DNA from: Armillaria gallica
Taxonomy: Eukaryota > Basidiomycota > Agaricomycetes > Agaricales > Physalacriaceae
Assembly: GCA_037576215.1 (NCBI GenBank)
Contig: JBANDB010000011.1
Coordinates: 930,001 to 994,000 of the forward strand
DNA length: 64,000 nucleotides
Reading direction: 5' to 3'
This document shows, one piece after another, positions 26,422 through 38,290 of this stretch. The notes beneath the pieces are model-generated. The model worked only from the letters and a program-made list of their open reading frames with translations. It was not told the origin of the DNA and ran no database searches. Each line of letters opens with the position of its first letter. Positions within the stretch are counted from its first letter, which is position 1. The position numbers were made by a program, and so were the translations under genes.

Positions 26422-27536
26422 TCACAGTTTGATTCGAGTGGCTGGATGAGCACTTTAGTCATCTGTGCATGAATTTTATTTTGGGCTCCATACCTGTGTT
26501 CAATATTTTTAGGCACGGGGTACACCAACTACCATTCACGCTATAAGTTTCAAGAAGGCTTGCCCTGGTACAGATGGAAGTTTGTGTGAGTACATCACAG
26601 ATAAATCACGGCCTAGTATAGTTCAGCTTAAATGTGGGTTTCAAGGGTGGAGAGTCGCGGACGACACATTGTTTCAGGTTGGAACGACTTACCAGCCATT
26701 GATGTCAGTTTGTTTCCATCTTGTTCCCGGAAGCGCAAAACAAAACAGTAGTAGTCTCATGGTCAAAGTCTGCATTGGTCAGCTACAGATCAATGGTAAG
26801 TCATTGAGTTGTCATCCTGCCTCATTACCATACATCTGCCTTCCTCCTTACACCATTGCAGACCTGACTATCGATCGTGTTTCTTCAATTATTTGACAGG
26901 AATTGTCACTATTTTGCAAAGACTCACTGTTTCGAATTCGGAGACAGACACCCATACCCTTACATCTCCTGCCCTAACACCTCTTGTGATCAACGCAAGG
27001 CTTATGGTGTTAGAGAAGGATGTACGTTCTGACATGGCTGATCCTCTTCCTGTCTTTGGATCTGTTTTTGACCAGTCAGCCCAGTACTGATTTTCCTGGA
27101 GGAAAGAAGATGATGGGACCTTCCTGCTTGGTCCAAGAGGGAAAATGTAGGCATGCCAGTGAGTCGCTGGATGCCAGCTACGAGCTCGGACAACGTTAAA
27201 GGGTATGAATCTTACCCTACAGTCCACATTGTTGCGGAGAGACAGCAACATACCTAATGCTCTGAATCTCATACTGAGAGCAGACTAGTACCAGCATTGG
27301 ATCACCGATAATTCACCCCAAGCGACCATGTATATTTTGTCAGGAGGATTCTCTCACTGGGAGACGCGAATATCTCCGAGAGTGATGAACTAAATAGAAG
27401 ACAAACCATGTGTTTGAAAACGCTGAAAGTTTATGGTGGTGAGTGCAAACATTGAGAAAATGCTCCCATAAGAGGTGTTAGCGAGATCCAAACACCGGCA
27501 AATTCTTTGATTTGTGCTGGTGGTCACAGAAAATGG
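26422..27536. repeat. decayed block W, copy 2 (left part)
   Basis: Plus-strand readings such as LMVLEKDVRSDMADPLPVFG near 27000-27065 recur in damaged form near 9670 and 30470. Sequence near 26680-26760 is related to 30050-30125 (shared CTTACCAGCCATTGATGTC / CATACCAGCCATTTATGTC). The block resumes after the inverted-repeat element at 28239. No frame is open through the conserved parts and the product is unknown. Confidence 0.45.
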
Positions 27537-28238
27537 CAGACTCCTTCCCATTCTCCTTCATGGGAGGTAAAAGCTGCTTCACAGCTATTTCTTAACCTAT
27601 GATGTTTATCTTATCTTATCTCTCACATGACATTATGATCTTTCTGAACCTTATTTGTTTTACCCCATTACGGAGACTGGCAACAAACGATGTGGCGCGT
27701 TGTTCTTATTTGGCTGAAACTTCTCCTCCCCACCTGCTGAAGGCTTGACAGCGAGGATATTTTTTGAATCCGCCTCATATTGGAGACATTTGTCACCTCG
27801 AGATGTGTAACTAACATGCATGTATACAGTATAATTGCTACCTGAAAATCTTTTGTACTACTGCACTGTGTTGATGTTCTACTCGTATATTCTGACTTTG
27901 AGTGCAGCTGAGCTGCTAGTACCCTTTCCTTTACCAACAATGTCATAGCCTATGTGCCCCAAAAAGTGCCCTGCACTGTGGCACAGTGCACAATCAAATT
28001 GAAAGCCCCGAAATAGCTCGACAGTCACCGTAGTGGTCTTCCCCTTCCCTCCACAATGAATGGCGTAGCCAAACATGGGCAACCCGCCACATCGTTTGTT
28101 GCCAGTTTCTGTAGTGGGAGGTAAAATAAAATAAGGTTTAGAAAGATCAAGATATCACGTGAGAGATAAGATAAGATAACAGCCCCAGAGCTGCGAAGCA
28201 GCTTTTACCTCCCACGAAGGAGAATGGGAAGGAGTCTG
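27537..28238. mobile_element. Mutator-like inverted-repeat element, 702 bp
   Basis: The ends are CAGACTCCTTCCCATTCTCC and its reverse complement. The terminal inverted repeats run about 155 bp each (27537-27697 and 28085-28238) with a few mismatches and a small gap. Flanking 9-mers AGAAAATGG (27528) and AGAAAACGG (28239) agree at 8 of 9 positions. Long inverted repeats and a 9-bp target duplication point to the Mutator (MULE) superfamily. The related block near 10093-10130 lacks the insert, giving an independent empty site. The 390-bp interior encodes nothing recognisable, so the element is non-autonomous. Confidence 0.82.
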
Positions 28239-28600
28239 AGAAAACGGCCGATCTCGAAGTGATGGAACGGTTATGTATGTCATCCGAGCCGGAGTCAGCA
28301 GGGCCTATCCATTTTTTGATCCGCATCATTTATCTCCGTCAGAGCCACCAAACTGCAGGAAATCTTCATTGCACCGGTCCTGGTCAATGTCGCTGTGTAT
28401 TGATCTTCTGAACATGGGATCAGCATGTGGTAACAGATTTTTTTTGCGTATCTCATCCCATTGCTCTGCATCTCATGACTGGTGGGTTCAGATTGTCAAA
28501 TCGCAAATTCTTCAGATCTAGCCCGGTTAGAATATAAACATTTGGCCCACTAAAATGATTGCGGCGTGGGCATTTCTCATCTCCTTAATCTGAAAAAGCA
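28239..28600. repeat. decayed blocks W/X continuing after the inverted-repeat element
   Basis: Sequence at 28239-28290 continues the W block. The part near 28370-28540 matches 2195-2260 and 14755-14790 (shared CAGATTGTCAAATCGCAAATTC), which is the X signal. No intact ORF is present. Confidence 0.4.
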
Positions 28601-30880
28601 ATCACTTTAATAACACCGCGCCGACGAGAACGATTGGTTTATTACAGAAACAATTTATCGAAGCTTAAACGTACGTGGACATGCGCAACTTTGACCTTCC
28701 GATAATTACCCTTTCCTCCTCGACGGGCGACTGTTTTCTGTCCAGCAGTCACCCCAGGCCCATCATGACTGAGACGCTAAGGGGAGAGATAAGAATATGG
28801 ATGTAATGTTGTCTACGCGTGCTCACCGCTTCCCTCTGGTTCGCGAGTCACTGTTCGAACATAGGTAGCCATCTCATAGTAGAGCATCATGTACACGCAT
28901 CTATCCTGTTCACGCCATTCGGTGAAATCGCTATATCAACTTCGACACAGGGGTTTAATCAACTCAACGTCTTGACCCTGGCGTTGCTATCATGGACCCA
29001 GTCCGAATTTTGCCGTGACATAAAGACTGCTAGTATGTGTGAAGGATGCTGGGGCGAAATGCCATCCCAAGTAATCTTCGGGAAAGTTCGGGAGGTCGAT
29101 AGCGCGGAGCCACTGAAAGAAAGTCAAAAGAGATGTGGAGTAAATATGCGCATCACGCCCGGTATGAGGTGTTCGGCTGTCCACACGTCGCGCTGACATG
29201 CAGCGCGATTGCAAGAGCCACACACAACGGTACTCGTACAGATAGAGCCACTGCCGTAATCTGAGATATGGGTCATGCTGGACTTAGAGAAAAAGTTGAA
29301 CCCTCACGGCGACTGCAACCTTCTCATTGAGAATCCCCTGTCACGTTGAATGAACCGAGCAGATGCTTGATTCAAAGATGGCGTGGCCGAAACGTCTTGC
29401 CTGTAATAGATGTAATAGAAATAAAATTTCAGTGTCGATGGAAAGCATTCGACATGTACCATATGCAGATCATATAGCGTATCCATCTTTTTCGAGTGTC
29501 TAAGGTGATGGGTCCTAAAAACGACGGTGAGAAATATACCAAAAGTATAATTCAGCAATGGGCCTACCATTACGTGAGATATAGCTTCAACATATCTCAA
29601 AATGTGGCATTATTTCTTGATGTTGGCGATGATGTTCCTTGCTAGAGCAATAACAGGAAACGGACACACCTCGTAGGGTTTTCTGACTCGACTGCAGCTT
29701 GAATGGAAACCACAGTAGCATCGGGGAGTGACGGGGCACAGGAGGACCACGTTGTCGTCTTCGCTGATGGTGTGGCTGACCGTGACAGTAGCTCATCAAC
29801 AAGGGAAAATGAAATATGGAATTGCTTCCGCGTTTGAACAAGCCGTGCCGGCGGCACCTCGATCACGTCGGTAGTGTTACCATACCACCAACTTCTGAAC
29901 TACTACACAGGAGTCAGAAGGAAACCGACTTACCTCGCTGCTGCAGACTACATTTATTTCTATGCCATTCCTTCCTTTCCTGTCTTCCTTTTTTACTCTA
30001 TGTTGACACTGTATCGAACAAGAAATTTGTTCGAAAGGAAAGCCCTGCAAATCAGAAAACGACATACCAGCCATTTATGTCTGTTTGTCTTCCTTATCGT
30101 TACCAGAACGGTAAAGAAAACAGAAAAGTCGGATAAAACCTGTCTATGTAACGCGAGTAGTAGCACCATGGTTGAAACGTTGACACGTGGCCCGCCCATT
30201 GGATCTGCTATGATACATGGTAAATCATCTAACATACGAATGCCTCTTCAACCATACATCAGGCCTCCTAAAACCATAGCAATCGCGATCTCGTCCGCTT
30301 ATCCTAGACGGATCTGAGAAGAGTCGTCATTGCTTTGCGAAGGTGCGCTACTGCGGAACTCAGAGAGACATTGAACCTGTCGTGCTAGCATGAACTTGAG
30401 ACAAACAGCCCAACTTTGACAGACATCCGCACCGTTGAATCTCCCATGCTAACACTCTGCGTGGTCAGATCTGATGGTGATAGAGAAGGATGTGTGATCT
30501 GAAAGGTGGTGCTGCTTCCCATCCTTGGATCTGTTTTCGAGATGAATTCGAAAGAGGCAGAGGGAAATGGCCACTCACTGATCAAGAGCAAATTTGACGC
30601 AAACTGATATCAGAGTGGACCGATAATTGGCCCTGAACGACCTGCGGGGTGGTCATTCTTCATCTTTTGAATCTGCAAAAGTGAATTATAAAAAGCAGCA
30701 CTGACATAATAAAACAAATGGTTATGGGAACAATCCATCAAAGCTAAAAACGTACACCAATACAGCCGTGTGGTTCAAAGAGATATCCAGCGGTTCAGAT
30801 CATGGTCGTTACTTCTTCCTGAACTTTGGATGACACCGCAGGGAGTCTCTTTAAGCCGGTAGCGGGTAGCATGCCAGAAG
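28600..30880. repeat. decayed tandem block V-Z-Y-W, unit A
   Basis: Four recognisable segments follow one another. V (28660-29180) aligns with 31290-31840, sharing CTACGCGTGCTCACCG and TATCATGGACCCAG. Z (29280-29560) aligns with 31990-32240 and 37740-37960, sharing CATATGCAGATCATATAGC. Y (29590-29870) aligns with 33000-33240 and 38050-38230; its minus-strand reading includes PSAKTT and a Ser/Cys-rich stretch. W (29870-30880) aligns with 26680-27080 and 10400-10570. The unit recurs after about 2.7 kb. None of the segments is open, and I cannot name the ancestral protein or proteins. Confidence 0.5.
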
Positions 30881-31259
30881 TTGGCGTAAGGAAGGTGCCG
30901 CAATAACATTAAGCGGAGAACTGTTGACATAGCTCTGGCATTATAGACCGCTTGCTCTTGGAGAAGAAGTAATTCAGCAGGTCAGCCTGGTCATAGAAGT
31001 ATTAGCTCAGGACCATCATATGAGACGATATACTGACAACACCGTGTTTTGGATGAAAGTAAAATCACCATCCCGAGGGAATGGAAGTGAACCGAGATAT
31101 CAGCACTGCATCTTGACAGGAAAGCCTGGGACACACGATGGTGAATAAGCCATGATTCGGAGGTGTAGGTGCGCTTACTTCCAGTAATAATTGACTAGTA
31201 TCATCCTCCCGAGAGCTGCATACTATGCACTAGCATATATAGATCCCGTCATTCATGAC

Positions 31260-33250
31260 ACTTGAAGATCTGAATTCCAGATCAAGGTTCAGTGAATAGT
31301 CAGGTACGGACGTGCATAACTTTAACCTTTCCGATGATTCTCCCCCTCCTCCTTGACAGGTGGTAGTTCTCCGTCTCATACAATGGCCACCACAATCCTG
31401 ACCAACAAGCTAAAGATGGAGATAAGATTACAGATGGTGCGTTTTCTACGCGTGCTCACCGTCTTCCTCCGGTTCGTGAGTCGCCGTTCGGACATAGGTC
31501 ACCATCACAGGTTTTGAGAGTACAGCATTGTGTAGCCACAGCCTTTCGATTTGCGCCATACAGTAAAATCACTATATTTAACGCCGACACAGCTTTTTTA
31601 ATAAACGACATCGTCTGGACACTGGCATCACTATCATGGACCCAGCCTGGATTTCTGTCGCCGCGGAAAGACTGCTAGTTAGTATGAGTGAAGGATGATG
31701 GGGCAAAGTGTCATCCTCAGCAGCCTTCGGTCGAGTCCAGGAGGGTGATAACGCATAGGCACTGCACAGAACTCTGAAGAAAAGTAGAACAGATCTCTGT
31801 AAATGTGCATACCACACACTGTGGACATGGCTTACGAAAAATGGTGTAGGGTGTCTTGGCGGTCCACGTCGTGCTGTATCTCGAAAATGCAGTTATGGGA
31901 AGTACATGTTGGGCCAGCCTAACAGCGTCATTGCAAAGGCATACACGACAGGACTCGCATGAATAAGACCACTGCCATGATCCAAGATACGGATCACTGA
32001 TCGGCTAGGAAAAAAGGTTGAACCCTCGCGCTGCAAGCTCCTCCTTGTCTTCCTTCCGAATTGGATGAAGAGAGAACAGATCCTGAATTCAAGGATGTCA
32101 TGGCCGATACATGTTGCCTATAATACAACAACGAAACACCAGTGTTGACCGAAAGCATTCAATGCATAGTACCATATGCAGATTATATAGTATATATCCT
32201 TCTTTTTTAAGCGTCAGATGGGGGCCTAAAATAAATAATCTCGTTTGTCAAACTGAGAATTGGTATCAATAACCTATATTGATAGCGTGAGCCTCAAGAA
32301 ACTAACAAAGAACAAGAATACACACCAAACGACGAGTACGGCGTACAGCACAAACACCTACTCTCCCAACGATACCGTGCTAAGCCCCTAGGTGAGCACG
32401 TAAGTCAACTAAACAGTGGTACCCAGCCCTCTGGCGAAGGGGGAAGGACATCATCTGAGGAAAGAGGTAAAATAGCTAGTAAACATACCTTAGATAAAGA
32501 AATGACCCAGACTTTTCAACAATTTCAGTACAGCCAGTGAGCGCAAAAGTCAACAATGTAGTTCGGAATTGACTTGGAATTTGAGAATTTTAAGGCTGGC
32601 AAGACGTCCAGAGCATAGAAAAGATTAACCAGTGTGTTGGAAATAAGGGTAGTGGTGAGCGCAGGCAGCTCAACGGAAGCGCCGTGGAAGTCAGAAGTCA
32701 AGAGGTCGAAAATTGTCACGTTACTGATTGTCACATAACCCCAAGGTACATGCGGTTCGGACCGGGTCCGAACTGGGTCCACAAATTTTGACCAGGTCGA
32801 ACCTCGAACCTGGACCTCCGTGGCTGTGCTGAACCTGAACCTGGACTGAACCTGAACCTGTGGGGTCGGTTCGGGTTCGGACTGGGTTCACAGGGTCCTG
32901 GACCGGACCGCGGCCAGACTAACACTGAGTAATATTCCAAGGGTACCATTGGGTAATGGGCTTACTATCACATGAAATACAGATGCACTAGATCACAAAA
33001 ACATTGATATTAGCGGTGACGTTCCTAGCTAGAGGTCTTCACGCAACTGGAAAAGCACACACCCTGTAGGTTCTTCTCAGTCTACTACAGCTTGAATGAG
33101 AACCACGACAGTGACGGGGAGTAACGGCGCACCTGGTGGTCGTCGTCTTCGCTGATGGTGTGACCGTGACCGCATCAGGAAGGGAACATGAAATATGAAA
33201 TTGATTTTCACTTGTGAATAAGCCATGCCGGTGGCACCTCTGTCTCGGTC
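31260..33250. repeat. decayed tandem block V-Z-Y, unit B
   Basis: This is the second copy of the V-Z-Y order, 2.7 kb downstream of unit A. The Z segment is interrupted: sequence matching up to about 32234 resumes at about 32928, while units A and C are continuous there. The 31578-31817 minus-strand reading (SPSWTRPKAAEDD) corresponds to the 28990-29223 reading of unit A but both are damaged. The region 30880-31260 between the units contains nothing I can identify. Confidence 0.5.
32235..32927. mobile_element. probable insertion in unit B with hAT-like subterminal repeats
   Basis: About 690 bp interrupt the Z/Y block compared with the continuous versions at 29520-29545 and 37925-37950. The right part (32750-32915) is a degenerate array of CGGTTCGG, GGGTCCG and GAACCTGAACC motifs, and the right edge read inward is CAGTGTTAGTCTGGCC. 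Such a CAGTG end followed by GGTTCGG-type subterminal motifs is common in hAT elements. I could not find a matching left inverted repeat or an 8-bp duplication, so class and exact borders are uncertain. Confidence 0.45.
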
Positions 33251-33962
33251 GCTTTCCGAATCCCCCGGTCACATCCTTGATTCGTTTCTCCCTCTTATCT
33301 TTCACACCCAGCGGGAGTAAGAAGGAAACTTGTGTGACTACCAACTTACTTCTCAGCTCCAAACTTATGATGATGATCTACTTACAATAGCCGGAAACCC
33401 ATCGCCAAGAGTGCACTGTACTTTCCTCTCGTCTGAGGCCATCAACCGATGCTTGTTGTCTTGCAACTGTGGACGACTTCAATCAATGGTCCAAGATACC
33501 GCAAACCTAGGCAGATGTGAGAGCATCTTACCATGATTTCCGACCTATAATTGCAATCTATTCGGTGTATCTGTCGTATCATAATCCATTCATTCATCAC
33601 AGGACAAACGAGGAGCTTCGACAGAGAACATGTCCGTCTCGGGGAACTTTGCTTTCTGTAGGCGAAGCGATCTGTCCCCGCTGCCATTAAATTATCCTCT
33701 GAATCTTCACAGCATTTATCATCAAAGAAAGATGGGCATAAATAAGTAAGAGGCGGACTTCCTATGACCTCGTCAGAACTGCTTCTGACGGTCCTCCTTT
33801 GAAATTGTGAACAACAGCGCTTGAGTCTGCGTCTCAGTGTTGAGATCTAGATGAGTAAGTCAATGATTCGGCATTAGTAATTAGGGCATTAATGATTCGA
33901 CCTGCCCTTATAACCAGAACGGACATCCAAGAACACTCGCAACAGCTTCCTTGTACCCTGAA
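33251..33962. other. region upstream of the plus-strand DUF6534 copy
   Basis: No gene is supported. It contains decayed sequence probably corresponding to the upstream regions of the other DUF6534 copies, in opposite orientation, and short unconserved ORFs only. Confidence 0.35.
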
Positions 33963-35954
33963 ATGTCCTCGCAACTTTTGCAAGCCATTCCATCCCTCGG
34001 GGACACTTTTGGAGCTCTCTTTGTCGGTGCTATCATATCTGCCATGTAGGTGCCCTTCCATGCGTCCAAAAATGCTGTTTTACCTATTTGATAGTTTATT
34101 CGGAATAACAAATCTACAAACACTCATATATTACAAGAAATATCCCAATGACTCGTCCCTCTACAGATATTCTGTACGTCGCAATTCTTTCAGAGCCGGT
34201 ATCTTAAATCACATAGAACAGGTCACGCTACTTTGGTTCGTTTGCTCATGCCTATCGGTCATGGTGATTGATTAACACATTATTTGGCAGGGTCCTTGAT
34301 GCTCTTCACGTCGCTTTAGGAGCCCATGCCCTTTATTACTATCTGATTGATATGTATGGGAACTTTCTCGGTGCCTTGATAGCAAATGTTTGGTACGTTG
34401 TTGGGTACAGGTACTCCATCTATCTCAATGAGCAATTGTCACTACAGGACCATGAAGGTACGGATTTATTTCGAGCTCCAATAATACAGCTCTGACTGCA
34501 GCTTACATATTTAGCTGCAATTGGTTTTAAAGGTGCGTTGCTATGTCCCCTCGAACCTTTTATATCTGAATGGGTTTCCTTTAGGTATGGATGATTGTGT
34601 TAGTTCAAGGGTAAGAACCAACTCATTGTAAATGAGAAGGGCTGAGTCTTACTGTTATAACTGTTAGATTATACACCATCCAACTCTGGAAATGTGCGTA
34701 TTTTGCCTCGCCACCACTGGTGATGACAAGACGTACCTCATTCTTAGTTGGATGCCATTTTCACAAAACCCTCCCTTGGTTCATGGTAAGTATGGCCTCG
34801 AATAATGGAATCCTCCTTTTCCCGCTTACTATTGGACAGTTTGTCGCTATGGCAGCATCATTCAGTACTATCATTTCACTTCTTGTTACGGCTATTTTCT
34901 ATACTTATGCCCCCCCGTTTCTTTCAGGTGCTGGAATATGTAAGGGACCAATCTCTCTCTCCCACTGCGATTTCACTGATAGAACCGCATCAGTTGGATC
35001 CTATGACATGTGAACAAACCTTCATGGCTGCACGTCTCGCTCGAAATAACTCTTTACAGTTATATTACACCAAATTTGGTGTCTATCTCCATCATCAATG
35101 TATGTGATTTCAATATTCTGCAAAGTCGTGAACTCTCACGCAACAACATAGACATCTGTTTATACCTTCTACTCCATCATCATCACGGCAGATTTCATCA
35201 TAGCCGTCATGATGTGCTATTACCTGCACAAGAGCAGAGCGGCTATGCATTTCTCTTCTGTGTTGCTTCCATATGAAGACATTCAAATTCTGGTTGATTT
35301 AATGGTACTAGCAAGGCGTCGCTACTCCTCGGTCTAATGCAATTTGTTCTCGTATCAGGGTTAGCTACAAGGTGGGAATATCTGCTTTAATCTCGTCCCA
35401 ATTACTCATGATGAAACTGGCAGTATATGCTCATTGTTCTCTATTTTAACGGTCTGTTGGCTCTCAACTTGACCCTATCCAAACTCTCACCAAGATCGGC
35501 AGTACATTGTGTGGCCGAAGACTCTTATTTTTGTCACAATCGATTTCATACTACCCAAACGTCGGTATTCTCTATTCCCGCCAAAACTGGCTAACTAATA
35601 TCCATAGTCTATATAAACTCGCTGCTGGCCATGTGCGTTATCTTCTTTCATTCCTTGTCCTACCTGACGTTTACCTTCCCTAGGTTTAATTACCGAGATC
35701 AGCATTCATGGAACAGGTCGACCAATGAGGATACACGTCATTCGATCACAGCTATCCTCCAGTTTGCACCCAACAACTCCGAGGGTCTTACCACAGAAAC
35801 AGTATGTGCTCTAGCCTACTAGTACTGGGTATCATCCCGATGGTTTCTGAAACATTTCCTTCAGGATAGAAGCCTTCCACTGTCTGAGATCAAGGACATT
35901 GATACTTCGGACAAGTCGGGTATTTCAAAAGAAACAGTCGATTCTGAGGTCTAA
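33963..35954 (+). pseudogene. DUF6534-family membrane protein, decayed copy 6 (plus strand)
   Basis: ATG at 33963 opens MSSQLLQAIPSLGDTFGALF, ending VGAIISAM at a GTAGGT donor. Exon 2 near 34090-34190 carries the NLQT...YYKKYPND motif, partly frameshifted. Exon 3 at 34290-34400 reads VLDALHVALGAHALYYYLID then MYGNFLGALI. A C-terminal exon near 35690-35810 includes FNYRDQHSWNRSTNEDTRHS and NNSEGLTTETV. The last exon ends PLSEIKDIDTSDKSG, with a stop at 35952. This is the most complete set of exons in the window but it has several frameshifts and stops. It is the only copy on the plus strand, so the array includes an inversion. Confidence 0.8.
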
Positions 35955-36198
35955 GAGTGATTTGATTCGACTCTGTTCCAAGTTCCGAATCATGCTATGC
36001 CTTTCCAACCGTATGACCAATGGTCTAGTCTGCGGATCTGATCCTTTCACGTCGTGGGAAGCCATTTAAGGTTGATGTCCAATGACTGCTATGTAGGCGC
36101 TATTGCATCTCTAGTAGTATCTTTATTGAATCAATAATGTTGGAAGAACATGGGCACTCACACTATCGGCCTGATGGACTCGGTTGCCTGGTCTGCCA
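35955..36198. other. unassigned sequence
   Basis: Short spacer between DUF6534 copy 6 and the X block; nothing recognised. Confidence 0.3.
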
Positions 36199-36760
36199 TC
36201 ACACTCGTGTTCGGACTGAGAAGAGGACTCCAGAATCCCATGGCCAACGGCACTCGGGCTGTTCCTCTTGGAAAATATGAAGAACTCTGACAGCAATCCC
36301 ACGTTCTTCTCTAGGACTCCATCGTGTTACCGGATCCGATGGAGATATGAAAGAAATCTTTTGCTGAGGATCTGTAAGGTTGATATGTGCTGCCTGTAAG
36401 AAGTAAGAAATACATTGATGGAAAGCATCAGACAAATACGCGCCCAGAAAAACATAGCATATCTCCTTCAAGTTAGACCATGTATCTCCATGGGGCCCTA
36501 GAAAATACCGATAAGCGATGTTCTGACTATTCACCGTGGGTCTTACCAGAATGCGGAATGAAATTTCAACATGCTTTGGGCATCCCGGTATCCAGCTCAA
36601 CCAGAGAAATATTGAGGAAAAGCCATCAAGTAAATCATGCGCTTGCAGTTTCAACGCGGATCCCTGGTATAGCAGCGAATTAGGCCTCTAGATGAGCACC
36701 CAAAACGTCCATTGTCGAGCCGTCATCTTTGCGGGTGGCTGGGGCCTGTACGTTTGAGGG
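36199..36760 (-). repeat. decayed companion block X, copy near DUF6534 copy 6
   Basis: The minus-strand ORF from 36654 and its neighbouring frames carry VFLGAYLSDAFHQC, AAHINLTDPQQKISF and a downstream FWSP-like piece. These match 15120-14880 in the same order. Read together with that copy they point to a real ancestral protein of unknown family. Frame switches occur at least three times in 450 bases. Sequence 36640-36760 matches the X signal near 15330-15420. Confidence 0.5.
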
Positions 36761-37690
36761 ACACCCGGACAAAACCAACTATTTTGCTGAACTGAATTTG
36801 GCAGGAGTCAGATCTGACCTCTTATTTTTGTGGGTTTGTATCACCAATATTTGTAGACCATGCGCGTGAACCACGGAATGAGTACAGAGGCATATTAATC
36901 GCGATATACTTGGTAGTCAGTGAGGGGGGAGTCAATAATGATCTCCTGTACACTCATCTGGTGTCTTACAAATGAATTCGTCCCTTCCTCCAATATACAA
37001 TTTGATTGACGCCGAAATGTACACCAACATCTCCTAACGGGACAGTGAGCCCCGTAGTGACACATCGTTACTTTTGTCCAAAATATGAATGGCACCGCTG
37101 AGAACATCTGCTTAAGCCAGTCAGCAGGAGGTGGGTCAGCCGTGGGCATAAGAAACGCACCAAACAGCAGACATCAACCAGGTAATACACGTTCTCCCTT
37201 GTATGAGAGCTGAACTGGGAGCTTCGACCTGGATATGGAACTGTCAGCTCGAGACCTTGATACGAGATGGTTAACTGACGGGAGCACATTTCGGAGAAAC
37301 TCAGATAAGACTGATATCAAGACTTTGTAATGATCGTCACAAGATGGGATCTTTTCACGATTGGACGATCATATATAATGCAAGTGGGAAATATTGGCAA
37401 AGTATTGTGAGGGGCAAGTCTAGTTCGAATTCTGATGAGCAGCCTGTGATTCGGTGGGCAGGGTGAAGGCACATTTTCTTCCAAGTAGCTAACTGACATG
37501 TTCTTCCGAGACCTCCTTATTGAAACAGAAATGAGTTATTAAGACAACCCTAGAAACATGAACGGAGCGGCTTCTCAACAAAACGGCACCAATACACGTA
37601 CCACGGTTCTCAAACTGCCAGATTGGGTTCGAAATATTGTCACAGCTATGGTAAGTGCATGTCGCGCTGACCTAATGACAACATCGCAAT
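36761..37690. other. unassigned sequence
   Basis: About 900 bp with only short ORFs that are not shared with any other part of the window. No gene, RNA or repeat could be supported. Confidence 0.3.
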
Positions 37691-38290
37691 GCGGCTCGCA
37701 CGTATAGAACCACTACCATAATCCAAGGTATGGATTGCTGCTCGACTGGGAGAAAAGGTCAAACCCTCGGGCTGCTTGCAAGGTTCTCCCTGAGTCCTAT
37801 CTTCCTTCCGAATTGGCGTGACCGATATGTACCCCTGTAAGACTTAAATGACATTTAAGCACTCAATGCATACCATATGCAGATCATATAGCATATGTCC
37901 TTTTTTTTCGAGCGTACAAGGCGATGGGGTTTTAAAAATGACAGTGAGTGATATTCCAACGGTACCATTGGGCAATGTGCTTACCATTACATGAGATACA
38001 GGTTCACTAGATCAAAAAATGACTTGTGATTCCTTAATATCGCCGATGACATTCCTAGCTGCAGCCAACGGCGAGGATAAAGCTCGAAATGTAAACACCC
38101 AGCAGGGTTTCTTGATTCAACTACAGCCTGAATGGGAACTACGATGGTGACTTGAAGCAGCGGGGTGCCTGGAGGTCCACACCGTCGTCTTCACTGATGG
38201 TGTGGTGTGTATACCAGCACAAGGTCCCAATCAGGAACGGCTGGGTCCACAGCCTTAACATGGCAAGTGCACGCCATCTTCAGAAAGACA
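37690..38290. repeat. decayed block Z-Y, unit C
   Basis: Z (37740-37960, with CATATGCAGATCATATAGC) and Y (38050-38280) follow each other as in units A and B, without the insertion present in unit B. V is absent upstream. No frame is open across the block. Confidence 0.5.
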
